A stretch of DNA of 64,000 bases. Source: Paguma larvata (taxonomy: Eukaryota > Chordata > Mammalia > Carnivora > Viverridae). Each line of letters begins with the position of its first letter. The stretch's first letter is position 1. The position numbers and the translations under genes were made by a program. The notes below the pieces were generated by a model. The model was not told the origin of the DNA, searched no databases, and saw only the letters and a list, made by a program, of their open reading frames with translations. Where the stretch lies: contig CM057828.1 of assembly GCA_030068075.1 (NCBI GenBank), forward strand, positions 109,784,699-109,848,698, written 5' to 3'. Below are positions 35,101 to 45,379 of this stretch, piece after piece.

Positions 35101-35224
35101 TGTGGAGTATTCTTAACTTTTTAAAATGTTTGTTTATTTTTGAGAGAGAGAGAGAGAGACAGAGAATGAATAGGGAAGGGGCAGAGAGAGAGACACACAC
35201 ACAGAATCCGAAGCAGGCTCCAGC
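35101..35224 (-). repeat. Right arm of the 124-bp inverted repeat
   Basis: It contains TGTGGAG, the target sequence TATTCTTAAC, and the first part of the antisense SINE that continues to 35334. Together with the left arm it could form a long hairpin with a 13-base loop. Confidence 0.93.
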
Positions 35225-35334
35225 CTTGGAGCTGTCAGCACAGAACCCAACGTGGGGTTCGAATTAGAGAACAGCGAGATCATGACCTGAACTGAAGTCG
35301 GACACTTAACAGACTGAGCCACCCAGGCACCCCA
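35123..35334 (-). mobile_element. Carnivore SINE, antisense, full length
   Basis: Ends in CCACCCAGGCACCCC, the head complement. An exact duplication TATTCTTAACTTTTT flanks it at 35108-35122 and 35335-35349. L1 sequence continues directly after the right copy. Confidence 0.95.
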
Positions 35335-37054
35335 TATTCTTAACTTTTTGAGGAACCTCCATACCGTTTTCCAGAGTGCACTGGTTTGCATCCTCACCAA
35401 CAACTGTTGTTTCTTGTGTTGTTGATTTTAACCATTCTGACAAGTGTGAGGTGACATCTCTTTATAGTTTTGATTTGCATTTCCCTGATAGAAGGTGATT
35501 ATAAACATCTTTTCATATGTCTGTTGCCCATCTGTGTGATTTCTTTGGAGAAAGTCTAGGCATATGATCTCCCCATTTTTAGATTGTATTATTTGTTTTT
35601 GGGTATTGAGTTTTAAAAGATTTTATAGATTTTGGATATTAACCCTTTATCAGATATGTCAGTTGCAAATATCTTTTCCTGTTCCATAGACTGCCTTTTA
35701 GTTTTGTTGACTTTGATCCTTTCCTTCTCTGTGCAGAAGCTTTTTATTTTTGATGTAGTGCAGAAGGGTTTTTGGGTTTTTTGATTGTCTTTGTTTTTGT
35801 TTTGCTTTTGTTTCCCTTTTCTCAAAAGGCATATCTGGAAAAAAATTGCCATGGTCAATGTTAAAGAAGTTACTGCCTGTGTTCTCTTCTAGGACTTTAA
35901 TGGTGTCAGGTCTCACATGTAGGTCTTTAATCCATTCTTAATTTATTTTTGTGTATGGTGTATGAAAGTGGTCCAATTTCTTTCTTTTACATGTTGCTGT
36001 CAGTTTTCTGCACACTGTTTGTTGAAGAGACTGTCTTTTACCCATTGGATATTCTTTTCTGCTTTGTCAAAGATTAATTGACCCTATAGTTACAGATTTA
36101 TTTCTGGGTTCTCTATTCTGTTCCGTTGATCTGCCTGTCTGTATTTGTGCCAGTACCATACTGTTTTGATTACTACAGCTTTGTATTAGAACTTGAAGTC
36201 TGGAGTTGTGATGTCTCCAGCTTTGCTTTCCTTTTTCTAGATTCCTTTGGCTATTCAGGGCCTTTCGTGGTTCCATACAAATTTTAGGATTGTTAGTTCA
36301 GTTTGTGAAAAATGATGATGGTATTTTGATAGGGGTTGCATTAAACGTATAGATTGCTTTGGGTAGTATAGACATTTTAACAATATTTGTTCTTCTGATC
36401 CATGAGCATGGAATGTATTTCCATTTCTTTGTGTCATCTTCAGTTTCCTTCATCAATGTATAGTTTTCAAAGTACAGGTCCTTTCACCTCTTTGGTTAGG
36501 TTTATTCCTAGGTAAATTATTATTTGGGGTACAATTGTCAATAGGATTGTTTTCCTAATTTCTCTTTCTGCAGCTTCATTATTGATATATAGAAATAGAA
36601 CAGATATTTGTACATGGATTCTGTATCCTGTGACTTTACTGAATTCATTTATCAGACCTAGCAGTTTTTTAGTGGAATCTTTTGAATTTTTCTATATATA
36701 GTACCATATCATCTGCAAATAGTGAAAGTTTTAATTCTTCCTTACCAATTTGGATTCCTTTTATTTCTTTTTGTTATCTGATCAGAGGTTAAAATTTCCA
36801 GTATTATGCTGAGTAAAAGTGGTTAAGAGTGGACATCCTGGTCTTGTTCCTGACCTTATGGGAAAAGCTCTCAGTTTTTCCCCATTGAGGATGATACTAG
36901 GTGAGGCTTTTCATAAAAGGCCTTTCTTATGTTGAGGTATGTTCCTTCTAAACCTACTTTGTTGAGGGTTTCTATCATGAATGGATGTTGTACTTTGTCA
37001 AATGCTTTTTCTGCATCTATTGAAGCGATCATATGGTTTTTATCTAAAGGAAAA

Positions 37055-37370
37055 ACATTTTTATATACTTTCTATATTCATGTTTATTTCTAGTAATATT
37101 CAGCTAGTATCAATTAATTTATGTGGCACTGTTCACAGTCATTAGTCTTCAGAAGGGTGTTGAGAGAGACAACAAATGAACCTGCTGGCCAGAGGCAAGA
37201 GCAGTGATGAGAAAAAAGTTGTGTATAGGAATCTAGTAGGAGCTCTGGGAAAGATTTGCTTTTCTACTCCTCTTTATAAGACAGGCCCAGAACTTCAGGG
37301 GGGGAAGCATACTCAGACCAGGCTACTTTTATTCCTAAAATTCTTGTGAATATAATTATAAATGGTTAAA
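37055..37370. other. Unclassified DNA between two L1 insertions
   Basis: Nothing recognised. Confidence 0.4.
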
Positions 37371-37382
37371 AAATAAATTACT

Positions 37383-38767
37383 TCTCAAAGCTAGAGCAAA
37401 CAATCCTAAAGTTTGTATGGAACCGCAAAAGACCCCGAATATCCGAAGTAATATTGAAGAAGAAAACCAAAGCGGAGGCATCACAATCCCAGACTTTAAC
37501 CTCTACTACAAAGCGGTAACAATCAAGATAACATGGTATTGGCACAAGAACAGACACATAGACCAATGGAATAGAATACAGAACCCAGAAATGGACCCAC
37601 AAGCATATGGCCAATTAATCTTTGACAAAGCAGGAAAGAGTATCCAATGGAAAAAACACAGCCTCTTTAGCAAATGGTGCTGGGAGAACTGGACAGCAAC
37701 ATGTAGAAGAATGAAACTAGACCACTTTCTTTCACCACTCACAAAAATAAACTCAAAATGGATGAAGGACTTAACGTGAGACACGAAACCATCAAAATCC
37801 TAGAGGAGAAAGCAGGAAAAAATCCTTTTGACCTGAGCCGCAGGAATTTCCTACATGACGCATCTCCAAAGGCGAGGGAACTTACCAAATTCCACACACG
37901 AAAAACAAATAATCCAGTGAAGACATGAGTGGAAGATATGAACAGACACTTCTCCAAAGAAGACATCCAGATGGCCAACAGACACATAAACTGATGCTCA
38001 ATGTCACTCATCATCAGGGAAATACAAATCAAAACCACACTGAGATACCACCTTGCACCGGTTAGAGTGGCTAAAATGAATAAATCAGGAAACTATAGAT
38101 GCTGGTGAGGATGTGGAGAAACAGGCACCCTCCTATACTGTTGGTGGGAATGCAAACTAGTGCAGCCGCTCTGGAAAATGGTGTGGAGGTTCCTCAAAAA
38201 AATGCAAATTGAAGTACCCTATGACCCAGAAATAGCACTGCTAGGAATCTACCGAAGAGACACAGGAGTGCTGATGCATAGGGGCACGTGTATCCCAATG
38301 TTCATAGCAGCACTTTCGACAATAGCCAAATCATGGAAAGAGACTAAGTGTCCATCAACTGATGAATGGATAAAGAAGATGTGGTATGTATATACAATGG
38401 AATACTACGCAGCAATGAGGAAGAATGAAATCTGGCCATGGGTAGCAACATGGGGGGACCTGGAGGGTATTATGATAAATGAAATAAGTCAGTCAGAGAA
38501 AGACAGATACCATATGTTTCCACGCATAGGTGAATTTTGAGAGACTTAGCAGAAAACTATGGGGGAGGGGAAGAGGGGAAAGGAAAAAAGACACTGAGAG
38601 GGAGAAAGATAAAGCATAAGAGACTCTGAAAGACTAAGACCAAACTGAGGGGAGAGGGGGATGTGGGAGGGGGGAGAGTGGGTGATGGGCACAGAGGAGG
38701 GCACTTGTTGGGATGAGCACTGGGTGTTGTATGGAAACCAAATTGACAATAAATTATTTTAAAAAAT
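37383..38767 (+). mobile_element. Younger L1, 5' truncated and internally deleted
   Basis: Well-kept ORF2 3' part: an open stretch of 120 codons (37417-37779) and another of 126 codons (38160-38540) that includes the conserved '[20 protein letters not shown]' region. A one-base loss near 37771 shifts the frame. Near 37880 the sequence jumps ahead within ORF2, an internal deletion of a few hundred bases. The G-rich 3' UTR ends in an A/T-rich tail. Duplication AAATAAATTACT at 37371-37382 and 38768-38779. Confidence 0.95.
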
Positions 38768-38779
38768 AAATAAATTACT

Positions 38780-39466
38780 GTTAAATTGTCAAATAAGCAG
38801 GCAGGCCATAGCTACATTTCCCTTATAGAAAATATAATGCATTTTTCTTCCTTTTTTTAACACAGTTTTTAGGGCTTCAGAATTGTAGTACTATAAACAA
38901 TGGTGACATGAAAATGACAACTTTGACTTTAGAATGATCTACTTGTAACCTATGGTTTCCATAGTGTTGGATAGGATTTCAAATGTCACAATGCATTGGA
39001 TGCATGGAAATGAGGCTTTAAATATCACCTTACCTAGAAACTCAGGACATTTGGAAATATATGTAGCACAGATAGTTATTAAGGATAGAAGAAGGAAAGG
39101 AGTATTAATTCAGAGTCAAACCTGTTTCCAATTAGGGAAGGAAAAAACCCCTACACTTCTGAGATCTTTTTCCCAGATCTTCATTTGCCATGCATCCTCC
39201 TCTCTTCCAGAGAAGACAGCTCTCCAGCATGGGAATTCTGTGTTACACACACACTGGGAAGATGTTTCAGCCTCTTTGGAGATGTTCTTTTCCCCTGTAA
39301 AAATGTGTTGGTTCTATTCTTTTTTTTAATGCAAATAAAGCATATTTTAAATTTATTGGTAATTAATTTGGGACTAATTCCTAGAGATGTTTAATTTTTT
39401 TTTTCCTTTTGAGCCTAGAAACGAGACTCATGAAATTATATGCCTTAAAAAGAGAATAGAACCAGT
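38780..39466. other. Unclassified DNA
   Basis: Open frames of 125 and 69 codons on + (38952-39329, 39185-39394) overlap each other; neither has a motif or strong splice context. No gene is called. Confidence 0.35.
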
Positions 39467-39695
39467 GGGGCACCTGAGTGGCTCAGTCAGTTGAGTGTCA
39501 AGAGTTTGGTTCAGGTCATGATCTCATGGCTCATGGGTGGTTTGGGCGTGATTCATGGATGGTTCGTGGGTTCGAGCCCTAAGTCGGGCTTTTGCCGACA
39601 GCATGGAGCCTGCTTGGGATTCTCTCTCTTTCCTTCTCTCTCTCTGCCCCTCCCCTTAAATAAACAAACTTTAGAAAATGTTTTTAATAAAAAAA
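39467..39695 (+). mobile_element. Carnivore SINE with an internal expansion
   Basis: Head GGGGCACCTGAGTGGCTCAG and CT-rich 3' part are standard. Between 'gatctcatgg' and 'ggttcgtgggttcgagccct' about 34 extra bases (39531-39564) repeat variants of 'catgg(g)tggtt'. Confidence 0.92.
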
Positions 39696-39844
39696 TTTTG
39701 AAGCAGCTTCTTAAAGCTAATGACATCTCTGATGAAGTCTACCTACTCAAGATTTGTCCTTTTTAAATGAATTATTTATTTTTATTTTTTCATCTGTAAG
39801 GTAGTACATGAGCATGTTTACAGATTCTGAAATTTAAAAAAGCC

Positions 39845-39910
39845 TTAAAGTTCATACACCTGGAACAAATATAAAGTTGTGTATCAGTTACATCTCAATA
39901 AAAAAAAAAC
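39845..39910 (+). mobile_element. L1 3' terminal fragment
   Basis: 'gttcatacacctggaacaaa', then 'gttgtgtatcagttacatct' and CAATAAAAAAAAAAC: the last bases of an L1 3' UTR with a poly(A) tail. Confidence 0.7.
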
Positions 39911-40399
39911 AAAACTAAACTAAAATTCATGTTGGAAACAATACTCCCCTCACTATCCATCTTCAGTTCTCAAACCGATGACACAAGGGGAACTAGATTC
40001 AATTCTTTTATCTGCTTCTCCACATCGTAAGTAATATACTTGAATACAAGTTTCTTTGGTTTGTGACTTCTAGACAATGTCAACTTGATATTTTGGTTGG
40101 TGGGGCTATAGTTATATTTACCCTTTCCCGCCCATACCCTGTCTCCCATCCTCCCTATATAGTGTAATTTCAATTTTTGGCTAAATCAACAGTTATTGTT
40201 TACATTAATAGGACTCCATAAATCTTTTGTATAACTTATTCAGGGTGTATACTTTGTTTCCTTTTTTGTACACTTTTTATTCTTCCTAGATTTAATACTT
40301 ACCTTGCTTGTATTCTTATTTGCTTAGTTTCTGTGTATCTATCACTATATATTTTTCTCTAATGCTGTAACCTATCTGTCAAACAACTAAAAAATAACT
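39911..40399. other. Unclassified DNA
   Basis: No feature recognised. Confidence 0.3.
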
Positions 40400-41090
40400 T
40401 ACAGCAAATCAATCAATTCCATTTCCCCCTCTCTGAAGTCCGTTTTCTCTCCAATGTCTAGTGATCTTACTGTAATATGGCCTTGCTGTCCAGGGCTTCT
40501 GCACAGCTGTTATTCTGGAAGATTCTTTCACCAACTCATGGGAATTTCCTTAGTCTCCTACAGCCTCTATTTCCTGTATCTCAAGTTTTCCTTTTTTTTT
40601 TTTTCATTTACTTCCTCTTTTTTTGCGGAACAGATTCTTTAGTAGTTTCCTGAGAAAGAATACACATATGAGGTAAAATTCTTAAGCCTTTGAATTTCAT
40701 AAAATGTCTGAAATAATTGATAATTTGGGTATAGATGTTTAGATTGGAAATAATTTCTGCCTCAGACCTTTGGAGAAGTTTCTTCATTGTTGTCCGGTTT
40801 CCTGTGTTGTTGGGGAGTTTGGCGCTGCTTGACACCAGGCGCTTCGCAAGCAGTTTGTTCGTTTGTCCTTTGGGGAAGATTTTAGGGTCTCCTCTTCTTT
40901 ATGATATGCTTAATTTCCGTGATGATGTGACTTGGTGTGGGTGTTTCCTTGTTCATTGTGCTTACCCCTTTCGATTTGGAAACTCTGATCTTTAACGTGG
41001 GGATATTTTGAAGAATTATTTGTTTATGCTTTCCGCCATCTGTTTTCTCTCTTCTCGCTAGGACTTGCAAATAATTTCACTTTGTAACCA
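40400..41090 (-). mobile_element. Old antisense interspersed repeat (probably LINE-derived)
   Basis: The sequence of blocks 'agtttcctgagaaagaatac', 'gaggtaaaattcttaagcct', 'gattggaaataatttctgcc', 'gatgatgtgacttggtgtgg' and 'cttgttcattgtgctta' follows an old repeat common in mammals. It keeps more CpGs than its surroundings. Family not assigned. Confidence 0.55.
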
Positions 41091-41542
41091 CATCTTTACA
41101 GAGCTGTTTAGACCCTAAGGCTTATGTATGGCAAATGGTTTTCATGATGACCTATCATTTGGGGGAAAAAAAAGATGAAGGGGGAGGAAATCAAATGTAA
41201 ATCTAAAGAGTGATTTATCTTACCCTTATTCGTTTTTTTTCGTATGTAACTCATGTTTTTATAATATTTTTAAATGAAGAAATTCCTGTTGATTTTACTT
41301 ACTTTTATTGTTAGATGTGAATGCTGAATGCTTTTAAATCCCAACAATATTAATGACATCATGATCATTAATAGTAATGACCTACTGTGTCAATTATTGT
41401 GCTTTAGTTTCTCACTGGAAAGTCAAGATTGCGATAAAATCTAACCCTTAGAATTGTTTCGATTACTAAATGAGTTATAACACATAAAATGCTGGGACCA
41501 AATGCTGGTCCGTGACCAGGACTCACTGATAATAGATACCTA
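41091..41542. other. Unclassified DNA
   Basis: Nothing recognised. Confidence 0.3.
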
Positions 41543-41715
41543 TTTTTATCACTATGTATAATCCAATTCATGTAAGACTAGTACTATCCCCATTTTACAG
41601 ATAAAAGAACTGAGGCTCACCTTGTTAAAGGTGACACAGCTAGCAAGCAACAGAACTGAAACCACCTTCTCTGTTTTTAAAATCCATGCTCTTTGTATTC
41701 TGCAACTTCAGTGAA
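41543..41715 (-). mobile_element. MIR SINE, antisense
   Basis: 'atccccattttacagataaa', 'aactgaggctcaccttgtta' and 'gtgacacagctagcaagcaa' are hallmark antisense MIR sequence. Confidence 0.88.
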
Positions 41716-41742
41716 GGCGTTCTTACCTTTCCTTCCATGTTC

Positions 41743-42100
41743 TTTTTTTTTTTTTTTTTAGCTTATGTATAGAACTCACTCACCCACTAAAACATAATCG
41801 TGTGCAAGATCAATGTTGGGTCAACAAACACTAGAGAGTATTTCCTTGAAGACACTTCAGAGCACATAGACAATACTCTGCCCCAAATATATTAAATACT
41901 CACTGTGTGGAGGGAGGCAGGGACTGGGGTGATTTTCCACATATGTAATTCCATGACATCATGGAAAGGTTAGGTTTGGTCTCAAGGCTGTGATGGTTTT
42001 CAGTTGGCAGTGCACTAAGAGGATTGCTAACTGATACATGCAGCACATGTTAAAACAAGCGAGACAAGAGTGTCCTCTCTAGAAGCAGTAAACAGATTGA
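41743..42100 (-). pseudogene. Poly(A) retrocopy of an unidentified transcript, antisense
   Basis: A T17 run (41743-41759), about 340 bases of non-repeat sequence, then a target duplication: CCTTCCATGTTCTTT (41731-41745) and CCATCCATGTTCTTT (42101-42115). This is a standard L1-mediated retroinsertion. No clear AATAAA is seen before the A-tail and no intron-exon history can be judged. It does not match any SINE or L1 that I know. Confidence 0.75.
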
Positions 42101-42115
42101 CCATCCATGTTCTTT

Positions 42116-42899
42116 ATGACACTTTCCCAAAGAAAAGTTTGTATTTGTGATCATACAGACAATATGTACATTTTCCCAGTCAGGCACGCAAAGTTCAGTC
42201 CCTTGAAGCTCTCCTGAAATATCCCTACATTGGGGTCAAGGGCTGTGAGAGCTGAACACCTTCCAGGTCCTCAAACCTCACCTTGACAGAGCCTGTCCTA
42301 TCCTGTGCCCAGGAGTGTGGGGTGTTCAGCCAAGCTGGCTACAATAGGTTTCACTCCTAATTTTGGAACTGGAAAATGTTCTTTTTTGATAAACCTGGAC
42401 ACACTTTTGGACAAGTCCTTTGCATTAGACATTTGAACTAGAAATAATGTAAATTAGCTTGGTTTGAAAAGGACCATTGCCTTTCTTACCAGTCAAAACA
42501 TTGCAAAAAAGAACACACACTGAAGGAGGTGATGGGCTGTGTTATTCTCATGATCCTGAGCATATGTCCTAGGAAGGAAAATGCCCAGGGCAAACAACTT
42601 AAGATATTGAGACTATAGAAATACAAGAAACAAAAATGTCTACCAAAATTTTACATACTGATCAATCTGTTTCCTCCTTACCTCATCTTTTTCTCATTGA
42701 AAATACAGTTCCTGAAGATTGCTTTCATGCTTTGACAGTAATGAAACACCTAAGAGTCTGGAAGCCAGAGAATCAGCTGAAAGGAAGTACTGTATATAAT
42801 TTCCATAATGTGCTCCAGCCCTTCTTGTCTTAAGCTTTACATTAATGAGAATGGACTGATAAGATCAGCCAGATTAAATAATCGGGTCAGAAACAGAGG
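42116..42899. other. Unclassified DNA
   Basis: A 65-codon frame at 42636-42833 (+) is not persuasive. No repeat named. Confidence 0.3.
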
Positions 42900-43142
42900 C
42901 AAGAGAAGGTGCTAACTCCCACTGGGCACCTACTAAGAGTTACACACCCCTAGACCGTTTCTATACATTTCAGATTTAATTCCTTAACTCGGTGATGTAG
43001 TCATTTCTGTTCTCATGTTATAGGTGAGAAAATGAAGTCATTTAGAAGTTGTTTAACGCAAATAGCATATCGAGGAGAGCTGGGATTAAGCTCAGCATTG
43101 TGTTGACTTTAAAATCTGTGCTCTTTTCAACTAGATCATAGT
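42900..43142 (-). mobile_element. MIR SINE, antisense, near full length
   Basis: 'actgggcacctactaagagt', 'tctcatgttataggtgagaa', 'gagctgggattaagctcagc' and 'ctgtgctcttttcaactaga' in the expected antisense order. Confidence 0.82.
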
Positions 43143-43176
43143 ACACACATACACACACACACACACACACACGCAT
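43143..43176. repeat. (CA)n microsatellite
   Basis: About 14 CA units between two oppositely oriented MIR copies. Confidence 0.95.
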
Positions 43177-43204
43177 AGCCATTGCACACTAGCTGACCTC
43201 TAGA

Positions 43205-43448
43205 GGTAGCGTAACATGGTTAATAGGAAACAGGCATGGAGCCAGGCTGCCCCTGTTCAGATACTGGCTCTTTTAGTTACTAGGTATGGCACTTGACAAA
43301 TCATTGTACTTAACCTCTGTAACTCAGTCTCCTCACCTGTAAAATGAGATAATATCAGAACCTACCCCATGAAGTTATTACAAGACATAAATGAATCTCA
43401 CATGAAAGATATTTTAAATAATGCTTGCCCAGAGGAAACATTCAATAG
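43205..43448 (+). mobile_element. MIR SINE, sense, near full length
   Basis: 'catggagccaggctgcccct', 'ttacttaggtatggcacttg'-like block, 'ctcacctgtaaaatgagata' and 'ttcaatag' end follow MIR. Opposite in orientation to the preceding copy. Confidence 0.85.
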
Positions 43449-43463
43449 ACCAAAATGATTTCT

Positions 43464-43654
43464 TATTTTAAATAAAGGTTGTTTATGGAGAGAGAGAGCA
43501 TGTGCAGGAGGGCAGAAAGAGAGGGAGCCTCTCAAGCAGGCTCCTCACTATCAGTATGGAGGCTGATATGGGCTTTAACTCATGAACCTGAGATCATGAC
43601 CTGAGCTGATATCAAGAATTGGATGTTCAACCAATGAGCCACCCAGGTGCCCTG
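43464..43654 (-). mobile_element. Carnivore SINE, antisense, with target duplication
   Basis: Ends ATGAGCCACCCAGGTGCCCTG. Duplication ACCAAAATGATTTCT (43449-43463) and ACCAAAATTATTTCT (43655-43669). Diverged body. Confidence 0.92.
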
Positions 43655-43669
43655 ACCAAAATTATTTCT

Positions 43670-44202
43670 AAAAATCTTGTAAGGGGAGAATGCTATAGAT
43701 GACCCAGAGAGAGTGGTCACTGGCGAAACACTGGTATTAAAGAATCTCATTTTTAAGACACAGTCATGTTTAATATGACTAATTACAACTTATGTTTATT
43801 AATAAGAAAAGACATACATTTTGTATGATTTGCAAAATGACAAATGTGGGCAGACCTATTGATAGTGAGGCCAGTGCAGGTCTCAACAAGAAAACACTCT
43901 GCTGTGGGAATTGTGGGAAAAAATGGAGGGGGGCTTCTGAAGTGCCCCATTTATAAAGATCTGTCATAGTGATGGTGTGATAATTTACCTTCCTAAGTGG
44001 AGAGATTTAGGGATGAAATGTCCCTGGATTTATGGACTTATGTTATTATCAGAGTTATTCTAGCATACTTCCATGAATGATTCCGAAGCCCCTTAGTGAC
44101 CATCTTTTCATGGATTTCTCTGCTCTGTACACTTGATTGCCTAAATGAGGGATAGTAAAGAGGAAAGGAAGTAGGAGATTTGGGGAAAGGGAAGTGAGTG
44201 GT
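43670..44202. other. Unclassified DNA
   Basis: Nothing recognised. Confidence 0.3.
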
Positions 44203-44382
44203 TTTTTTTTTAATGTTTTATTTATTTATTTTGAGGGAGAGAGATGGAGAGAGGGAATCCCAACGAGGTTCCACCTTGTCAGCACAAAGCCCGACATGGG
44301 GCTGGATCTCAGGAACTGTGAGATCATGACCTGAGTGGAGATCAAAAGTTGGACACTTAACTGACTGAGCCACCCAGGCACA
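44203..44382 (-). mobile_element. Carnivore SINE, antisense
   Basis: T10 tail, GA block, 'gagatcatgacctgag' core and GAGCCACCCAGGCACAC head complement. Confidence 0.9.
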
Positions 44383-45379
44383 CTTGGAGTTTTAAAGTCC
44401 AGAATAACCTTTCTCAGAAGGCCTGAGCAAGGAGGCATCTCCTTCTCACTTTCCCACTGGCCCTGTTGCTTTAGGAATGAATGCAAAAGGAAGACAGTCT
44501 AAATATAGGGCCCACCTTATGAACATAGTGTAGCATATGAGGATATGGACTGGGGGGTCCTTGCACTTGGATTCCCAGCTCAGCCATTTGCCCCGTGTGC
44601 TATTCAGGCAAGTCATGGGAACTATCTTGGCTTCTGTATATCAGGGCAGTCATATCCATGGTTCTTTCACTTCTCACCTCCTATGACTCTGTTCTATGAT
44701 TCTGGTGCTTTTGGGCCTGGAATCAATCTGATCAATCCAAGAAAGCATCTGGTTGTATAAAGATACACAGATAACAGTGTGAGAGCCAACAGCTGCTCAT
44801 TATCATTCTTAATCCCTTTTGTCAGTTCCAGGTGGTGTGTACTACCCCTGGGACAATTTGTCCCTTTCAGCCAGCTCAAGAGTAGCACTGCCTTAAAAGA
44901 TGCAGGAGATGGATGCTTTCACCTTGACCTTATCCATCTCCCTTCCCGACATATCTTTGCTATTCCCACCCCTTCTAACCATTACTCCTCTTTCTCTTCC
45001 TCACCCAAGAGGCAAATAGAATCAAAGGCAACTAGAGGGAGGTCCTCAGGCAAACCCCTTTTAGTGTAATTTATCAAATTATATGATAGTTTTTCAAGGC
45101 TCTGTGACCCAAAGTCGGCAAAGCAGCTGAGTCCCCCACAGGCAAATAGTAAGAAAAATGCAATCCCAAAGACAGGGAGGGTGGATAAAAGAACTTTCTA
45201 TTTTGAATTCTAAATGTCAAACAGCCATTCTAGTTTTAATTGTAAGGCAAATAGTCATTATTTGTTGAAATTCTTCTGCAAATAACAGTTTGTTAAGGCT
45301 TTTGAGGAGAAATTACATGGAGAACACGTTTAGCTCACTCCCTGCTTAAAATTCACATTAGAACAACTATTTTTGAGTA
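44383..45379. other. Unclassified DNA
   Basis: Open frames to 96 codons (44779-45069 on +) lack motifs. No repeat recognised. Confidence 0.3.

Larger units (their letters stand above)
34116..37041 (-). mobile_element. L1 (second subfamily) ORF2-3' UTR, antisense, 5' truncated
   Basis: Poly(T) at 34116-34128, a second 3' UTR type ('tttaaattccaggtagtcaa'), then ORF2 read backwards as far as the reverse-transcriptase region, stopping at 37041 where ATCTAAAGGAAAA begins. ORF2 is broken by frameshifts and stops. It is interrupted at 34700-35334 by a retrocopy, an inverted SINE piece and a SINE. Confidence 0.9.

Noticed and set aside
38160..38540. 126-codon plus-strand open frame with protein-like sequence
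   Set aside because: This is the C-terminal part of L1 ORF2 inside a truncated element, not a host gene.
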